Part shown: one piece after another, positions 1-12,107 of the stretch
Layout: each line of letters starts with the position of its first letter
How positions within the stretch are numbered: the stretch's first letter is position 1
Assembly: GCA_019096195.1 (NCBI GenBank)
Contig: JAGTXK010000138.1
Location: forward strand, 310,001 to 374,000
Source of the DNA: Boletus sp. NGJ
Taxonomy: Eukaryota; Basidiomycota; Agaricomycetes; Boletales; Boletaceae
Direction: 5' to 3'
Length of the DNA stretch: 64,000 bases
The notes under the pieces: generated by a model
What the model was told of the DNA's origin: nothing
Databases searched by the model: none
The model's input: the letters and a program-made list of their open reading frames with translations, nothing else
Position numbers and translations under genes: made by a program

Positions 1-1171
1 GGTCCGTCGAACTGCATTCCCAACATCCTCTGGGGCGGCGTACGGGAGTTCCTCGCCTACCTTCGTCCTCTGCTGGAGGTCTTCCCGTTCCGATAGCCAT
101 GGCTTCATCAGCGTCCCGGTCACGTGCGCCCTGGCGCTGCGGATGGATGGCTCTCTGTCGGTCCCACTCCTCGGCGATGATGGAGATAAGGACATCGTGT
201 ACTATGGCCTTAGAGGGGTCGCGCATCCTTACAGATGTAAGCTGGTTGGAAGCGAAACTAGCAAGAGAATCGGAGAGGGATTTTACGATGGTCGAACGGT
301 AGTCTTTCTTCGTCAATGTCGACGCCAACGGAGGCTAACTCCTCCCGTTTGGTGCGCAGGTTCAAGTTATCCAGGAGCTGTCGTACGTTGGCTCCTTTCG
401 ATGACTTGGAGTCGAGGAACTGGGAACGAAGCTCGGTCTGCGCATACACTCCCTTCTCGGTGTACTCGCGGGTAATCTCGGTCCACATCTCACGAGCAGT
501 TGCGAGGGCCCGGGTACGAAGGGCGGTTGAGTCGGGGATTCGCTGTGAAAGTAGGTTTTTGGCCGTATCCTCACCTTCCTCCCATTTTTGCAATGCAGCT
601 AAGTCCTCGACGGTAGGCGTGGTTCCGGCGGAAACAGTGGGCATGAGATGGGAGCCATCGAAGTGCTTCAAGACCTTTTTCGCTTTCGTAGCGAGTTGGA
701 AGCGGTGGGCAAAAATCGCCCAGTTCGTGCCTTTGACATCAAGCCTAGGGTGTCGGTGGTGACAGGAGCGGCGTATTGGCAGTAGACGGGGCTTGTGCAG
801 GCAAGTCACAGGGCTCAATAACCTAAAGCGAGTGGATAGAAATCGCGCGCCGTTATACGATAGCACCTGACTAGGCACGGAATTGGCTATCATATAGTAA
901 AGATAATGAAAACCAAAAGGATCGCTCACCTCAGTCACGCGCGATGTAGCGAAACGGACTGAGGCGAGACGACTATCGTAGCACTGATAAACGAAAGAGT
1001 GTTCTTGTACGCTCTTGTATCGTACCGGAGCTTAAGCGCTTATCCATATAAGATACGAGACGAAACAATGCCGCCCTAGTTGGCTAACTTGACTTCGAGG
1101 TGTAATAGGTAATAAGACAAAGTTATAATTATGTACTGTAAATCATAGAGAACACTGGCCTACACCCATCA
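1..1171 (-). mobile_element. Ty1/copia-type LTR retrotransposon fossil (edge)
   Basis: The minus strand between about 762 and 258 reads as a copia-type gag (UBN2-like): a conserved block around 'GTNWAIFAHRFQLA', then 'ATAREMWTEITREYTEKG' and 'RQLLDNLNLRTKREEL', the usual gag order. Upstream of gag on the same strand, about 939-1,171, lies AT-rich non-coding DNA beginning TGATGGGTGTAGGCC, which I read as the probable 5' LTR. The element runs off the left edge, so pol and the other LTR cannot be seen. It looks old and broken. Confidence 0.7.
939..1171 (-). repeat. Probable LTR of the copia fossil
   Basis: Non-coding stretch upstream of the gag-like reading frame, AT-rich, with a TG-type outer end near 1,171. 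There is no second copy in the window to compare it with, so the limits and the LTR call are inference from position. Confidence 0.35.
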
Positions 1172-3763
1172 TACATCATGCATCATGATCATAAGCCGAC
1201 TGCGCGGAATTATGTTAAACAGTAACAGTTCAGTTGTATATACACTCGAGTGCTACATCGCACAACATTATATGAAAATTGCAAAGTGGAACATATCATC
1301 AGAGTAATATTGAAAGCGGTGCAAATCGAGGGAGAAACTTGAAGTGGAGATAGCCTAGACGATGAGGACCATGAAAGGGAGAACGAGAACGAGGAGGGGA
1401 GCATACAAATACAGGCTACAAATATACTACCGTACACAAGTGCATGCAAATATTAATGTATAATTGAGTTAAAGTATGTATATGTTTGCACTCCGGGTAA
1501 CCACTGGCAGACTTACAAAAGGTCGCTTGAATTCAATACTCTCGTCTTCACTCGTCCTTCAGAACATGATTGTTCCTAATGAGTACTTGACGCACTTGTG
1601 CAAGCAATGCAACCACTCACCCCGGAGCCATCATCCTTGCATACCAAGGCAAACGACGGACCAAAGCGCAAAAAAGGTAATATGAGCAAAGGGACGTCCA
1701 TGTTCTCTATGGGCAACTGGGGTGGCAAAACGCAGCCATATGCTGTCTCACTCACGAAGAAGGGTCCGGAAAACACCGCCGACATCATTACCTCTGCATA
1801 TGCGCTGCTCAACCATGGTTCGACTAGTTCTAGCCCCTCCGATGGGCCGATACTGTTGATCCGCGCACCTTACTCTGGTATTTCTTTCGGAAACCTGGTC
1901 CACATGCAACTGACAATGATTCTCTAGATCTAAATCCAATTGTTCGTACAACCAAGCAAGTCCACATCACCACCAAGTACTGGCGCTCCGCCCCGCTACA
2001 TCCTAATCTCCCGCTGTGCCGCCGGGCCCCATTGGTATCCATCAACCTCCGCTTTTTGCCCCTTTTCCGGATTCTCCACTACTTTAATTACCCCTTTTGT
2101 ACCTATTTAGTTTCTCCAATTCAGACAATATGGCTCTTCTTGAGCCACTTTTTTCACTTTTTCCAATTGAGACATCCCGCCCCAAGTGCGAAAAGTGCGA
2201 TAGAATTGTCGCGCAAGTCGGATCCAAGAAAACGAGTGCCTTAGGCCACTTGGACAACCTTGCGCCTCAACGGCACAAAGTGCCGCAAAAGTGCCGAAAA
2301 TCCACGGATAAGGCCGGATAAGGCCGTGAACAAATTACTGATGAGTTACTCAAACAGAGTCGTTGAACTTGCCCTTGGCAAGGAAAGCACCGAAAAACAG
2401 ATTTTCGTGAGAGCAACACTTGTTAATGCCGTTTTTAATCACGGCGATCATCCTGCCACATACCTGCCAATACAACGTACTTACAGTATATCCGTGAGAC
2501 GAAGAACACGGATGTTTTATGGTGACGCACGGAATGGTGTGGGACCACGCATGAATGACAAAGGTAAAATTAAAATCCATCCCATGTTTGGTGAGAACTT
2601 GAAACTGGCTGGCTCCCGGGAGCCGGAAACTTTGGTCGTACTCGGATTCCGCGCGTCCGTCGCCGCGTTTCTCCTTGCTTCAGTGTGATTGTGCCCCGTC
2701 TCTAACTGTACCCGTGGTGAACGACTCCAGTCCAGGCTTGACATTTCGATACAGTCAGAAACTCGAGCGTCTCACAAGTAGGTCCATGTATGTTGTCTAT
2801 GACCACGTCTCGATCGACGGTCGCAAAAGATACCGTACGGCAGCTGGATGAATCAAGGACGTTCGCGGTCTTGGGTAAATGAGTGGGGGGAGCAGAAATC
2901 ACATCAAACCCATACACATTGTTCCTATTCTGTGCAAACGCCAGTGAGAATTTAACAAGGTTACCAACGACGGACGTCCCCAGGGCGACCATAGGGAAAT
3001 TCGCTTAAAATTGTACACCGGGACGCGATGCTGACTCTGTTGCATGCGCAAAAGCGAGCGCTGCAAGGGAGGCTCATCCCGAAGAGAAGTGAACGGGGGT
3101 CGCCTGGAATGGCCCAGGTAAACCTCCGAAGCGTCAAGGATACTTATGGGAGCACTACAAGAACCACGTCCAAGCGCTATCCCATGCGCTACCTTGGTTT
3201 AGTCTGACAGGATAAATCTTATCTGAGAAACATCATACTGCATCTACGCACCTCGTTCATGGTGGGGGCGGCAGTACAAATCACCCTACATGAAACCATC
3301 AAGGCGAATCAAACGAAAACAAGGCGGATGATGATACGAACAACTCACCGCTCATGTATGCCCAGTGGACCTCGAATCCTAGCGGTAGATAGTTTAAGGC
3401 GTATATTCATGTACGGTGCTACAAAAGAACGAGTTTGCATGATGAACTACCAAAGTTACCAGCCCAAGAAATCCTCGAGTACACATTGTAAAGCCCATGC
3501 AACCAACCCAAACCAGTGGAAGTAGGAATCCGATCTGCAAACCCTACAGTAAAACAACAACAGCTACTCCAGGTCTGGCCTGAAGAGATTACACAACCTT
3601 GATAAATCATGCATCAACACGAGTGAGTGAATAAAAATCGAGGGAGAGTGTAGGCCAGCTCCAGGGATGAAGGACAGATAACACATTATCGCCAGGATAG
3701 TAGCATTTTGAGAGTATCATCATCTTATGCTGAGAAGTATAAAGCATGGGTATCTTGATTTGT
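1172..3763. other. 2.6 kb without a supportable gene
   Basis: Only short open frames are present, on both strands, with no family motif, no convincing chain of splice sites and no signal peptide. A direct repeat of the 10-mer GGATAAGGCC lies near 2,310. It may be decayed transposon DNA flanking the copia fossil, but I cannot show this. Confidence 0.5.
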
Positions 3764-4487
3764 CTAGAGAGCGAACGCGGCGGCGGCGAGAACGGCGGAG
3801 CTGAAAAGAGTGATAGTACTAATGGGGCGCGTTGAAAGGGCGCCAGAGGTAGGGGCCAGGCCAGGGTTGGCGGCACCGGCTGGGGAGAAGGCCGAAGATG
3901 TCGGAGATGGAGAAGCAGCGGCTGGGGTCGCGCCATTTCCGGGAGGAACAGTATAACTAGAGGGGGGTGCAGAAGAGGGAGTGCTAGCCAAGCAGGAGGT
4001 GTCATTGCTGCTGCCGACAGTGATCTGTTGTCCACCGTGGAAATGGTTAGGCAAGAAAGGTCACAGTCTGGGAAAAACGTACAGCTCCACTCCAGGCTTC
4101 GTTCCCGACAGAATCCTGAAGAGAGAGAACGACTTGAGTACCAGAACCGAGGTTGACGGTCCAGGTCATAGCTATGGAAGTCTGGTTACCAAGGTCCTCG
4201 CTGTGGTGGATGAATTGTAGGTTGGAGAAGATACCAAGGGGGACTCACAGGGCTTCACCGCACACATCCTGGGCAGAGACAATGAGAAGGTCATAAGGAG
4301 GGTAGTTAGAAGGCGACCAAGTGATTTGAGCTGATTGGCACTGGGAAGAAGATTAGAAAGGGATCGCGAGGAAGAGAGGAGGACCGACCTGGACAAATGC
4401 TGGCGTGTCGATCGAGAAACCGGACTGTGCGAGAACGGTGTGGATGAGAGTGATAAAGAGAGAGAGGGAAAGGAATGTGGTGAACAT
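3764..4487 (-). CDS. GPI-anchored Ser-rich secreted protein
   Basis: The protein starts at ATG 4,487 with a clear signal peptide ending near 'FITLIHTVLAQS'. A compact extracellular domain follows, with two cysteines in 'CQSAQITWSPSNYPPYDLL' and 'SAQDVCGEAL'. Next come 'MTWTVNLGSGTQVVLSLQD', a Ser/Pro/Ala-rich stalk and a hydrophobic C-terminus ending 'LAAAAFAL', typical of a GPI-anchor signal. Four exons join in frame with introns of 48 (4,341-4,388), about 48 and 58 bases (4,025-4,082). The mature protein should be about 180 residues and cell-surface or wall bound. The family is common in Agaricomycetes; no enzymatic function is known to me. The first donor, GTCGGT, is non-consensus but gives the right frame. 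Confidence 0.8.
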
Positions 4488-5071
4488 GGCTGCTCGGTGG
4501 AGTGGACGTCGGACGGACACGGGAGGGATAAATACCCGGGCGGATATGAAAACGGGGAGGAGGAGGGAACAAGAAAACAATGCAATCTCACTTTTTATTC
4601 AAAGCCCGCACGACAACTAAAGCACACGACCTGTCACTGGAATTGACACCGCCCCCTCACACGCCCTACTTGCACGCCAACTTAGAGTCTACTCTTTACA
4701 ACGTGGCCCTCTTCTACTAGTCTCCGCCGCTTCGTTATCCTTGTACACATGCATCAGCAGTGACCTCTCAGATTTGATCACGACAGGCTCACCCAGAGTG
4801 CACCATCACGCTTGGTTCCTTGCCAACACCTTCCACCGCTTGCCGCTCCCCCACGGGGATATATGGTCGCTCCGGCGGGCCGACGTAGACTTGTCTCGGG
4901 CGCCATATCTTGACGCCTTCCGGGGACAGCATCATCTAGTGTACTATCAGCAACGTTCTGACTGCAGCAAGATCGCAGGCACCTGACGCCAGTGCGCGAG
5001 CCACCCCACGACACGGGGTACAACGAACAGGACGGGAAAAAAGTCCATCGGGAAACCTGGCATTCATGAGC
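4488..5071. other. Intergenic spacer
   Basis: This spacer lies between the GPI-protein start and the citrate synthase stop. It should hold the promoter of the first and the 3' end of the second. I see no further gene. Confidence 0.5.
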
Positions 5072-6881
5072 TCACTTCCCTATCAGGTTCTCGTCCGAAT
5101 ACACACCCATCGCGCGATAAATTAGCCCACTATCGACCCAATCCCACCCATCAATGCTTGGTTCAGCTGCAAAAACATGGACATTACCTCCAAAAGTCAA
5201 CATTGGGAGCAAGCTTCCGGGAGACGAAATAGTCGTCTTTGAGGGCCGCATCATGCAATGCCATGGCAGTGTTAAGCAGAGGATCAGCACCCGTGCTGCA
5301 TGACGAGAGCATCTCGTCGACAAATGCGTCACATGAAGCAAGTCGGGGACGTACACTGCGAATACTTCATCTGCAACCTTTCTTATGATAAAAGACCGTG
5401 GATCAGACTATCAGAAGCAAGACTCAGCCAACTCGCTTGCCCTGTCAGGTAGGATGGCACACTTACGGTCTTGTAAACACGATGCCCGAACCCGCTGAGT
5501 ACCTTCTCGCGGCGCTTCACTGCTGCAAGGAATTCTGGGACATTTTCAGGACTAGAGTTCACGCGTTGGCTCTGGCGGTTTGGGATGAGGCTAATATTCT
5601 GCAGACATACCTTCCAATAGATATCAACATCCGGATTACAGCTTCATTCGCGCCTCCGTGAAGTGGACCACTATATACCACGGATTTAGTGGGCACGGCG
5701 CAGGATCTTAGATCAATACCTACTACAACGAAGCACACCCTGCTGCAATTGCACTGTACGGGTCTGGAAGTGATGATCCGGTTTGAAGGACAGTGGTGCT
5801 GGAAGCGTTCAACTCATGATCCGCATGGAGGATGAACAGGATGTCCAAGGCGCGGACAAGGACGGGATGGGGTTTGTATGTGGTCCCGCCGGATGTCGAT
5901 GTAGTCTTGAAAGCGTCACTGTGCGAGAGATGGTCGAGCTGGAAGAGGAATCTGATAGACAAGCAGTGACGGTTAGCCTACTTTGTTACACGCAGGATGG
6001 AAAATACACACGATTCCGCATAGCTCATTCCTGTCGGTGGTACCACGAACTCTCTTCCTTGCCGGACACGGTAGGCCATAGCAGCGAGGGTCGTTGCCTT
6101 CCCTATAAGCCTGTAAATCTGCTTGTCCATGTTCCGGAGTGCAGCTAGGTCCCCCTTTGCAGCATTGGTGTAAAGGCTTTGACCTAGAAAAGGATGCCCA
6201 GAAGGTCATCAGCGTTTCGTCCCGCCGTCCGCGTACCGATAAGCAGACGATACCTTGCAAAGATGGGTTTGCCTCGCCGTAATAAGACCCCAGGTAGGCG
6301 AATGCACTGGTCAGGATGGCCATCGGATGGGCGTCATACCTGAAGGCACGGAAGAACCCTGCTACGTCTGCATGCATCACGCCGTGGTTGAGAACTTCGC
6401 GGTCAAAGTGGGAGAGCTGAACACGGGTGGGGAGGGAGCCATAGACGAGGAGGTATGCGCACTCGAGGAACGAAGATTGGGAGGCGAGTTGTTCGATGGG
6501 GTAACCTCTGAGAGGAACACTTGGTGAGGAGAAATATGTAGTGTATGTATAGGAGCATGAAGTACCTATAGCGCAGGATACCGTTGTCACCGTCGATGTA
6601 AGTGATGCGACTCTCGATGACGGCGGTGTTCAGGAAGCCTCGGTCAGAGACACGTAGGCCACGCTCGGACTCGTCTTCTGGGCGGTCATTTGGGCCGGAT
6701 GGTGCGCGAATGGACTTGAAAAAGGGAGCGGGGATGGCATTGTGCGATATACTATGAGACGTGAGCTGAGCGAGCAGAACACGAGGCACACCGGAACGCA
6801 CAGGACTTTGTATTGTTTTCCGGTACGGTTGTCTATGACAGTCAGGGACTCGTCACGCCTGGCCTTTGTGTCTTGACCCAT
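5072..6881 (-). CDS. Citrate synthase
   Basis: Condenses acetyl-CoA and oxaloacetate to citrate. The start at ATG 6,881 gives 'DESLTVIDNRTGKQYKV', the N-terminal strand of the bacterial/glyoxysomal type of citrate synthase. After an intron with donor GTGCGT the protein continues 'SHNAIPAPFFKSIRAP'. Further exons carry '[20 protein letters not shown]', 'FRYDAHPMAIL', 'LHADHELNASSTT', 'YGPLHGGANEAV' and 'GFGHRVYKT', which include the three conserved histidine regions. The last exon ends 'LIYRAMGVYSDENLIGK'. No mitochondrial presequence is obvious at this start, and the sequence resembles the peroxisomal/type II branch more than classic mitochondrial CIT1, so location is uncertain. A 2-methylcitrate synthase role cannot be excluded. 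At least five short introns are needed. Confidence 0.9.
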
Positions 6882-7088
6882 GCTGCGAGCAGATTCAGAG
6901 ATTATGTATTGACCCGGCGTGTGGTGTTTAAGTACTTGCTCAGAACCGGCTCGGTCTGCATTGTGCAAGGTCTCGATTTCACATGCATCTCAACATCAAA
7001 CTCATGCATTGTTCAAATGTACAGTGTAAGTCAGTCTGGTATCTTGCTTGTCTACCCGAGATACGGACCACAAATATAATATCTCCTT

Positions 7089-8122
7089 TCATGCAGCACC
7101 TTCCGCTTTCTTCTCTCTCGACAGCCATCCTGACAAACACCAGGTGAGACAGAAATGCAGTGCCAGGACAGAACATACCTCGCAGTTTCTGATCATGGGC
7201 TTTTTGTCTCTCGCGATCCGCAGCTCGCTGACGCGCCAACTCCGCATCAACCAGTGGGGCTTCTGTGATTATCGTTCCAGTGATTAGTCGCTTTCCAAGT
7301 GAAAGGGATACATGCCATTGGGTGCAATCTTTTTCGCCTCTAAGAGGACCACCTCAGCCTTCTCAAAATACCCTAGTTCCCCCAATGCCTTGCCTTTGCG
7401 AAAGAGTGCTTTGGAGTTGGCCGGGTTCTTTGCGATTGCCTGGGTCATCCTGCTCGTCAGACCCGGAGTGTTCGGAGTGCGGAATGGTTACCTTGTCAGC
7501 GGTGTCTACGGCGCGTTTCCAGTTTTCTTGTTTGAGATGACATGCCGACATATTGGCATAGATCTTCTCGAGCATGACATCGACCTGTTGGACATTTTTC
7601 CACATGCTGCAAGTTCGATAACATGACCGCTAACCTCGGTTTTCTCATCTTTAGCACTCGCGGCCTGGTCGACGGCGGAGGGCGGTGGAAGAGAGGGGAC
7701 ACCCATTCCGAGGGATTTGAGTGCGTTTCTGAGTCACATGGGAAATTGCCAGTCACGGACTAAGCCAAAGTGCTTTGCACGTCGACCAACGTACTTGTCG
7801 AGTCCATGGAGATACATAAGGGCCTATGAAGTCAGTGAGATCCTGATCTCCAAGTATATCATAATGCACGGTTGTACCTCGTGATACGATCGTAATGCTG
7901 CGCAGATTCGTTCAGACGCGCCACCACCAGATGGGCTGTCTTGAGAGACGCACCGTTCTTGAGATCACCGTTCTTGAATGCTGTATCGGCAACGTCCTTC
8001 TTCTCGTGCGCTATCTGCATCTTGGATGCTACCTGTGTCTTCTCTTCTGGCGTCAACGCCACCGCATTTGCGTCGAGCGGGATGGCAAGAGGGGTAGATG
8101 TGGGTGCAGCGGGACCAGACAT
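7089..8122 (-). CDS. TPR-repeat co-chaperone-like protein
   Basis: Starts at ATG 8,122 (MSGPAAPTSTP). Splicing joins 'VADTAFKNGDLKN' to 'ALRSYHEALMYLHGLDK' and 'NALKSLGMGVPSLPP', then 'VMLEKIYANMSACHLKQ', 'NWKRAVDTADK', 'AIAKNPANSKALFRKGKAL' and a charged tail ending 'KLRGWLSREKKAEGAA'. These are three consecutive TPR helix pairs of the FKBP/AIP/Cyp40 type, but no peptidyl-prolyl isomerase domain precedes them. Such proteins usually bind the C-terminal EEVD of Hsp90 or Hsp70 with a TPR carboxylate clamp; the lysine in 'NPANSKALFRKGKAL' fits a clamp position. The exact orthologue is not clear to me. The gene has about six introns and shares a 184-base divergent promoter region with the small membrane protein at 8,307. 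Confidence 0.85.
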
Positions 8123-8306
8123 CACTGAGCTCGGTGCCAAGCAAGTCTAGAAAGCGAACGAGACACGAGTAGCACAGATCGAGTGGGAGTCTATTTGTCC
8201 ATGTTGTTCCTCCTTCCGCATTCGGATCTGCTCAACGTCGACGTCGCCGACGCTCTCCGTCTTGTTTTCATTCGTTTCCAGGAATACCACTCAAAACTCT
8301 TTTTCG
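8123..8306. promoter_or_regulatory. Bidirectional promoter region
   Basis: The 184 bases separate two divergent start codons (8,122 minus and 8,307 plus). Both promoters and both 5' leaders must lie here or overlap the neighbouring gene. Confidence 0.5.
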
Positions 8307-8601
8307 ATGGCTCTCCTTGGCACCGTCCTCGGGTTCTCCGCCTTTGGCCTCGCGTCACGCTTCGGTCAGCTCGCAATACAAAGGAGAAATCTCATGGACA
8401 GTATGTCGCTCTCCACAGACTTCTAACATCTGGCACGCTTTCCTTTCAGACTTGGCCGGACACACCATTGCAATTGCTGTATTTGGATATGCAGGTTACT
8501 GGGTACACCACTACGAAGTACGAACGAACGAGCTCATTGCATGGAAACGGGCGGAAATACAGGCCAGGGTAGATGCTGAGAGGGAGGCAAGAGCGGCTTG
8601 A
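8307..8601 (+). CDS. Small mitochondrial-type membrane protein (NUXM-like?)
   Basis: Two exons, 8,307-8,400 and 8,450-8,601, joined across a 49-base GTATGT...CAG intron, encode 81 residues. The protein begins MALLGTVLGFSAFGLASRFG, a short hydrophobic N-terminal helix, and has a second helix 'IAIAVFGYAGYWVHHYE' followed by a charged amphipathic tail 'IAWKRAEIQARVDAERE'. Size, two helices and the 'GYWxxHYExR' type motif recall small fungal accessory subunits of respiratory complex I such as NUXM. This is recall of a family pattern, not a proven match, and other small inner-membrane proteins look similar. The intron phase restores an asparagine before 'LAGHT'. Confidence 0.65.
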
Positions 8602-9298
8602 TGCGGGTCAAGGTTCCCGTGCGTGGTGTCGGGCTTTGTAGTGAGCTGACTGTGCTCCGACTTGGTGTAGGTTCGTGATTTGTGCCTTGGATGCTCAGTG
8701 GACCTGACGCGTTGCCCCCGAGAAGAGAATCCATAACGCAGCACGATGTTGCGACTTTTCTGTCTAAACGCTATCAATACCTCATCCGGGAGAGTTTCCT
8801 TGGAAGTGCCACATTCGATGAGGGTTTCCGTGCGGTCACACAATGAAGGGTTCCAAGTGCGTCGTCGATACGCCACCTGCCGGTTTCACCCTTCCACCAG
8901 GGACACGTGCATTGCGTCTAGTCTGTTATCTTGAAACCTATCTAAAGCAAGCACCACCTCATGGGGCGTGACGATCGAAAAGCATGCATCGAGTGACTTG
9001 GTATTTCAGGTAATGTGTCCGCCAGAGTGGTCCCAACTTCCATTTCATGGCTCCTTCCCCTAAATGCACTAAGTTCTGGCATGCTCATCGAACAAGTGCG
9101 GTGCGGAAATGAACGTAGTTGTTCACGACACGTTCTAGGGTCATCTCGTGTCGGATAAGCCAGCGGTGGACGAGCCTGGAAATCGGACCTTGAAAGACCA
9201 GTATAAGAGGGGGCGTGCCAGCGGACGGTCTCGGTGGCCCACTAGAGATGAACCATTAAGAAAACGACACATAGCCAGCCTCACGATTGCCTACCATC
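8602..9298. other. Intergenic spacer
   Basis: About 700 bases with only short frames. Its right end holds the TATA box of the small gene that follows. Nothing else is recognised. Confidence 0.5.
9202..9208 (+). promoter_or_regulatory. TATA box
   Basis: TATAAGA in a purine-rich context, 97 bases upstream of the ATG at 9,299. Position and sequence fit a core promoter for the small secreted-peptide gene. Confidence 0.45.
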
Positions 9299-9503
9299 AT
9301 GCGTTACCTGCTCCTCTTGCTCGTGCTGAGTTTTGTAGCCAGCTCCACGTTCTTTTATGTAGAAGCCAGAAAGGTGCGTCGGTCGCTGTGCGCTACGAGT
9401 ACTGCCGCTGACTGTTTGATGGATACTGTAGCCCCATAGATCCTCCAAACTGAAGATGGAGGCTGTGCTGCCTATAGGCAGACGTTTCAGAAGGGACTTT
9501 TAA
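9299..9503 (+). CDS. Possible small secreted basic peptide (48 aa)
   Basis: Exon 1 (9,299-9,373) encodes 25 residues, a textbook signal peptide: MRYLLLLLVLSFVASSTFF followed by 'YVEARK'. A 58-base intron (9,374-9,431) has donor GTGCGT, a CTGAC branch-like site and acceptor TGTAG. Exon 2 (9,432-9,503) adds 'PHRSSKLKMEAVLPIGRRF' and 'RRDF' before TAA. The processed product would be about 25-30 residues, strongly basic, with dibasic sites. Read without splicing the frame also closes quickly, giving a 46-residue product with the same signal. I recognise no family. It could be a secreted effector-like or signalling peptide, or a chance frame. Confidence 0.4.
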
Positions 9504-10009
9504 CCACCTAAGTCCCTGTGTTTTAACAGACTGTATCATAGGTCCGTGCTATGATCTGGGTACTAAAGTTACTGATCATTTTGTTGATTCAGTTTGCTTG
9601 TAATTGCATGTTGAGCCATTGGCCACGAGTTTCCCGCATTTACTTCATCTTATGTCGGACGTTGTACACGTGTAGTGCCCATGTGTTGATGACCCCCTTA
9701 AAAATCACACGTGAGTGATCTCAACGGGGGAAAGCGTGACAACGAGGCAGCAACGTGTCACGGAGCTTGAAATTATCCGGAAACATATTGTCGGGTGTCA
9801 TCGGAGTTGGAACCCGGGAAGTAAACAAACGGTTATGTAATCAAAGAACCGTTCAACGCGAACGACGACGACGACGACGACGACTCACCGAAGCTGAGAC
9901 TTTCCTTGCTCCGTCCTCTGCCTTCGTCCCACTCATCGCCTCGGACTTTTATTATTTTTCTTTCCTTGCTATTTTACTTCGTCGTTGCCATCCGCTCGTT
10001 TCCCTTACG
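9504..10009. other. Spacer with (CGA)n microsatellite
   Basis: Promoter and 5' leader of the following gene. A run of seven CGA units lies near 9,862-9,884. Confidence 0.5.
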
Positions 10010-12107
10010 ATGCCCGTGTCGCTCTTCCCGCTCGCTCTTATCGTACCCCGCCCGAGCATTCCCGCTGCCGTCCCCCCGACTTCTGCCCCGCGCACACCGA
10101 ATCGCAGTCCTGTCGCGTCCCACATCTTGCTCTCCCCGCCCTCGGCGAATCGAAACAGCACAGACTCGTGGAACAGTTCAAATTACGATTTCGAAGACCC
10201 CAACGCAGTGTGGAAAGAGGACCAAGTCAGGCTGCTGTCCAGGGTGAGTATGATCCTTGCAACGTGGTCTACGTCTGCTCATGTTTCACTCGAGACCCTT
10301 GATGCCCTCCCGGCTCACCTTATCACGCCGTTCAACGGATCCGTGCCGCCGTCTAATCTACTCGACAAGATTGCTCGCGGTATATCAGCCGCCAAGGGCC
10401 CCAACGACTGGCCGCACTCCATTCGTGCAACTCGGATCAGGCTCCTTGAGGTTGCGCGCCGTAAAGCCCAAGAAGAAAGGCGCAAGGTTATCATCGGAGA
10501 GGATTGTGCACCGTTGGGCGAGGTAGCCTGTCAACGTGACACCTGCAGAGCGAGGACACCCGATCCCACAGAAGTACTTCAACCTCGAACCAACACTCCC
10601 ATTCACACACGTCGTCCACTTTATCGTCAGTCCAGCATGGACTTTATGAACCCAGACCAATCAGACCAGAGTGAAAGCATCGCGCGGTACGTGCATATTG
10701 TTCTTTTGCGTCGTAGCTTCACTATTTGATCTCCGCTATGATTATTGACGAATCTTTGGCGCATATAGTCTCTCAACGCGCCTTCAGCGCCATGATCGTG
10801 CGTTACACCATCCGTATCTTCGACCGGTGCATACACGCCATCCGTCTGAGTGCAACAAACCTTCCCCGTCGACACCTAGCTCGTCAACACTCAACTCGAA
10901 TAGGTACTCTGGAGTTCGTAAGTCGACTATCTCGGCATCATCAGCCTCCGCTTCTTCGTTCGGATCCCCGATGTCGATTTCCGTTCCGCTCCGCCCATCG
11001 TCCCTTCGCCGTGCTTCTACTCTCACCTTGGCAAGCACAAGCGACGCACACGTCGACGCTAACGCTGATGTCGAAAACGCAACGAGGAATGATTTTCAGC
11101 GCAGTGGTGGATATCCAGAGGCGAGCATCGGCGCCAAGGCTGCTGTCGAAGTCAAGCGAGTGCCACGCGGGGGAAATGCTGCGCCGCCGGCACCAGCAAC
11201 GCCCGCTAACAAACCAAAGAAGCCCAAGTTGGCACTTGTCACAGTGGTTGCGTCTCAGGGGAAGGCCGTTTCCGGTTCTTCTGCTGGAGAGATCAAGCCG
11301 ATGCCTCGGACACCCCCAAATGAGCCTTGTGTGTTAGTTTCGGAGAAAGTAACACCGAACCAGATCAGCATCTACACCAAGAAAGCAAGGAAGGGCCACA
11401 AACCTCAGCTCTCGTTTTCCTCTGACGAGGAGGAAAAAATGCGCTCCAAAACCGCGAAGAAGGTACGCACGCGTGAGCCCTCATGGTCCATCCCTCTCGC
11501 CCCCACGACGCAAGTGCAACCGTCACTGCTTTTGCCGTCAGCACTTCCAAGGGAGAAAAAAGGCAGTGATTCGGGACGCAGCACGAGCACCGGTATCAGA
11601 TCGAAGACATCTACGTCCTCGAATTCCTCGACGGATAATGATATCTCGACAGCTAGCACGGAAACGGCTGCCACCACCGTTTCTACCGTTTCTACCTTCT
11701 CTACATCTAATTCACAAGTCAAACATAAATCGCCCGGGAACTCCAACCTCTATATCCAGGTTCCGCCTCTCACACCGTCACCAGTGAAGGCAAAGAAATC
11801 CGCCCGTCGAAACCCCGCGCGCAATCCATCCATGTTTGGCAACGAATTACCCTGTCCGCAGCGCACGCCTGCGTCCCCCTCACGCATTCCCGTTTCCTCG
11901 CCGGTGCCACTTTCCCCACCTGTGAACCCAGCTGTATCCACATCGCCTTTGTCTGCATCCTCCCGCCCGCGTACCCTTCGCCGAGCCGCTCGGCGCATCT
12001 CATTTGGAAGCGCTGCTGTAAATGGAATCCTGTTCAGCTCGGTTGAAAACCCACGAGGTCATAGCGGGGAAACACCGGATCTCGGCAGTGCCTTTCAGCT
12101 TGCGTAA
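10010..12107 (+). CDS. Large disordered Ser/Pro-rich protein
   Basis: Three exons, 10,010-10,243, 10,295-10,686 and 10,769-12,107, encode about 654 residues. Introns are GTGAGT...GAG (51 bases) and GTACGT...TAG (82 bases). The short ordered part is near 'DFEDPNAVWKEDQVRLLSR' and 'TLDALPAHLITPFNGS', followed by 'IRATRIRLLEVARRKAQEE'. The rest is low-complexity Ser, Thr, Pro and Arg, with many potential SP/TP phosphorylation sites (for example 'VPPLTPSPVKAKKSARR'). The N-terminal pattern recurs in uncharacterised Agaricomycete proteins. I cannot assign a function. The TAA stop lies inside a GTAAGT, so a further 3' splice cannot be ruled out. Confidence 0.75.

Noticed and set aside
1476-2992. 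Several 70-140 codon frames on both strands
   Set aside because: None has a recognisable domain or consistent splice signals. Some begin with non-ATG codons.
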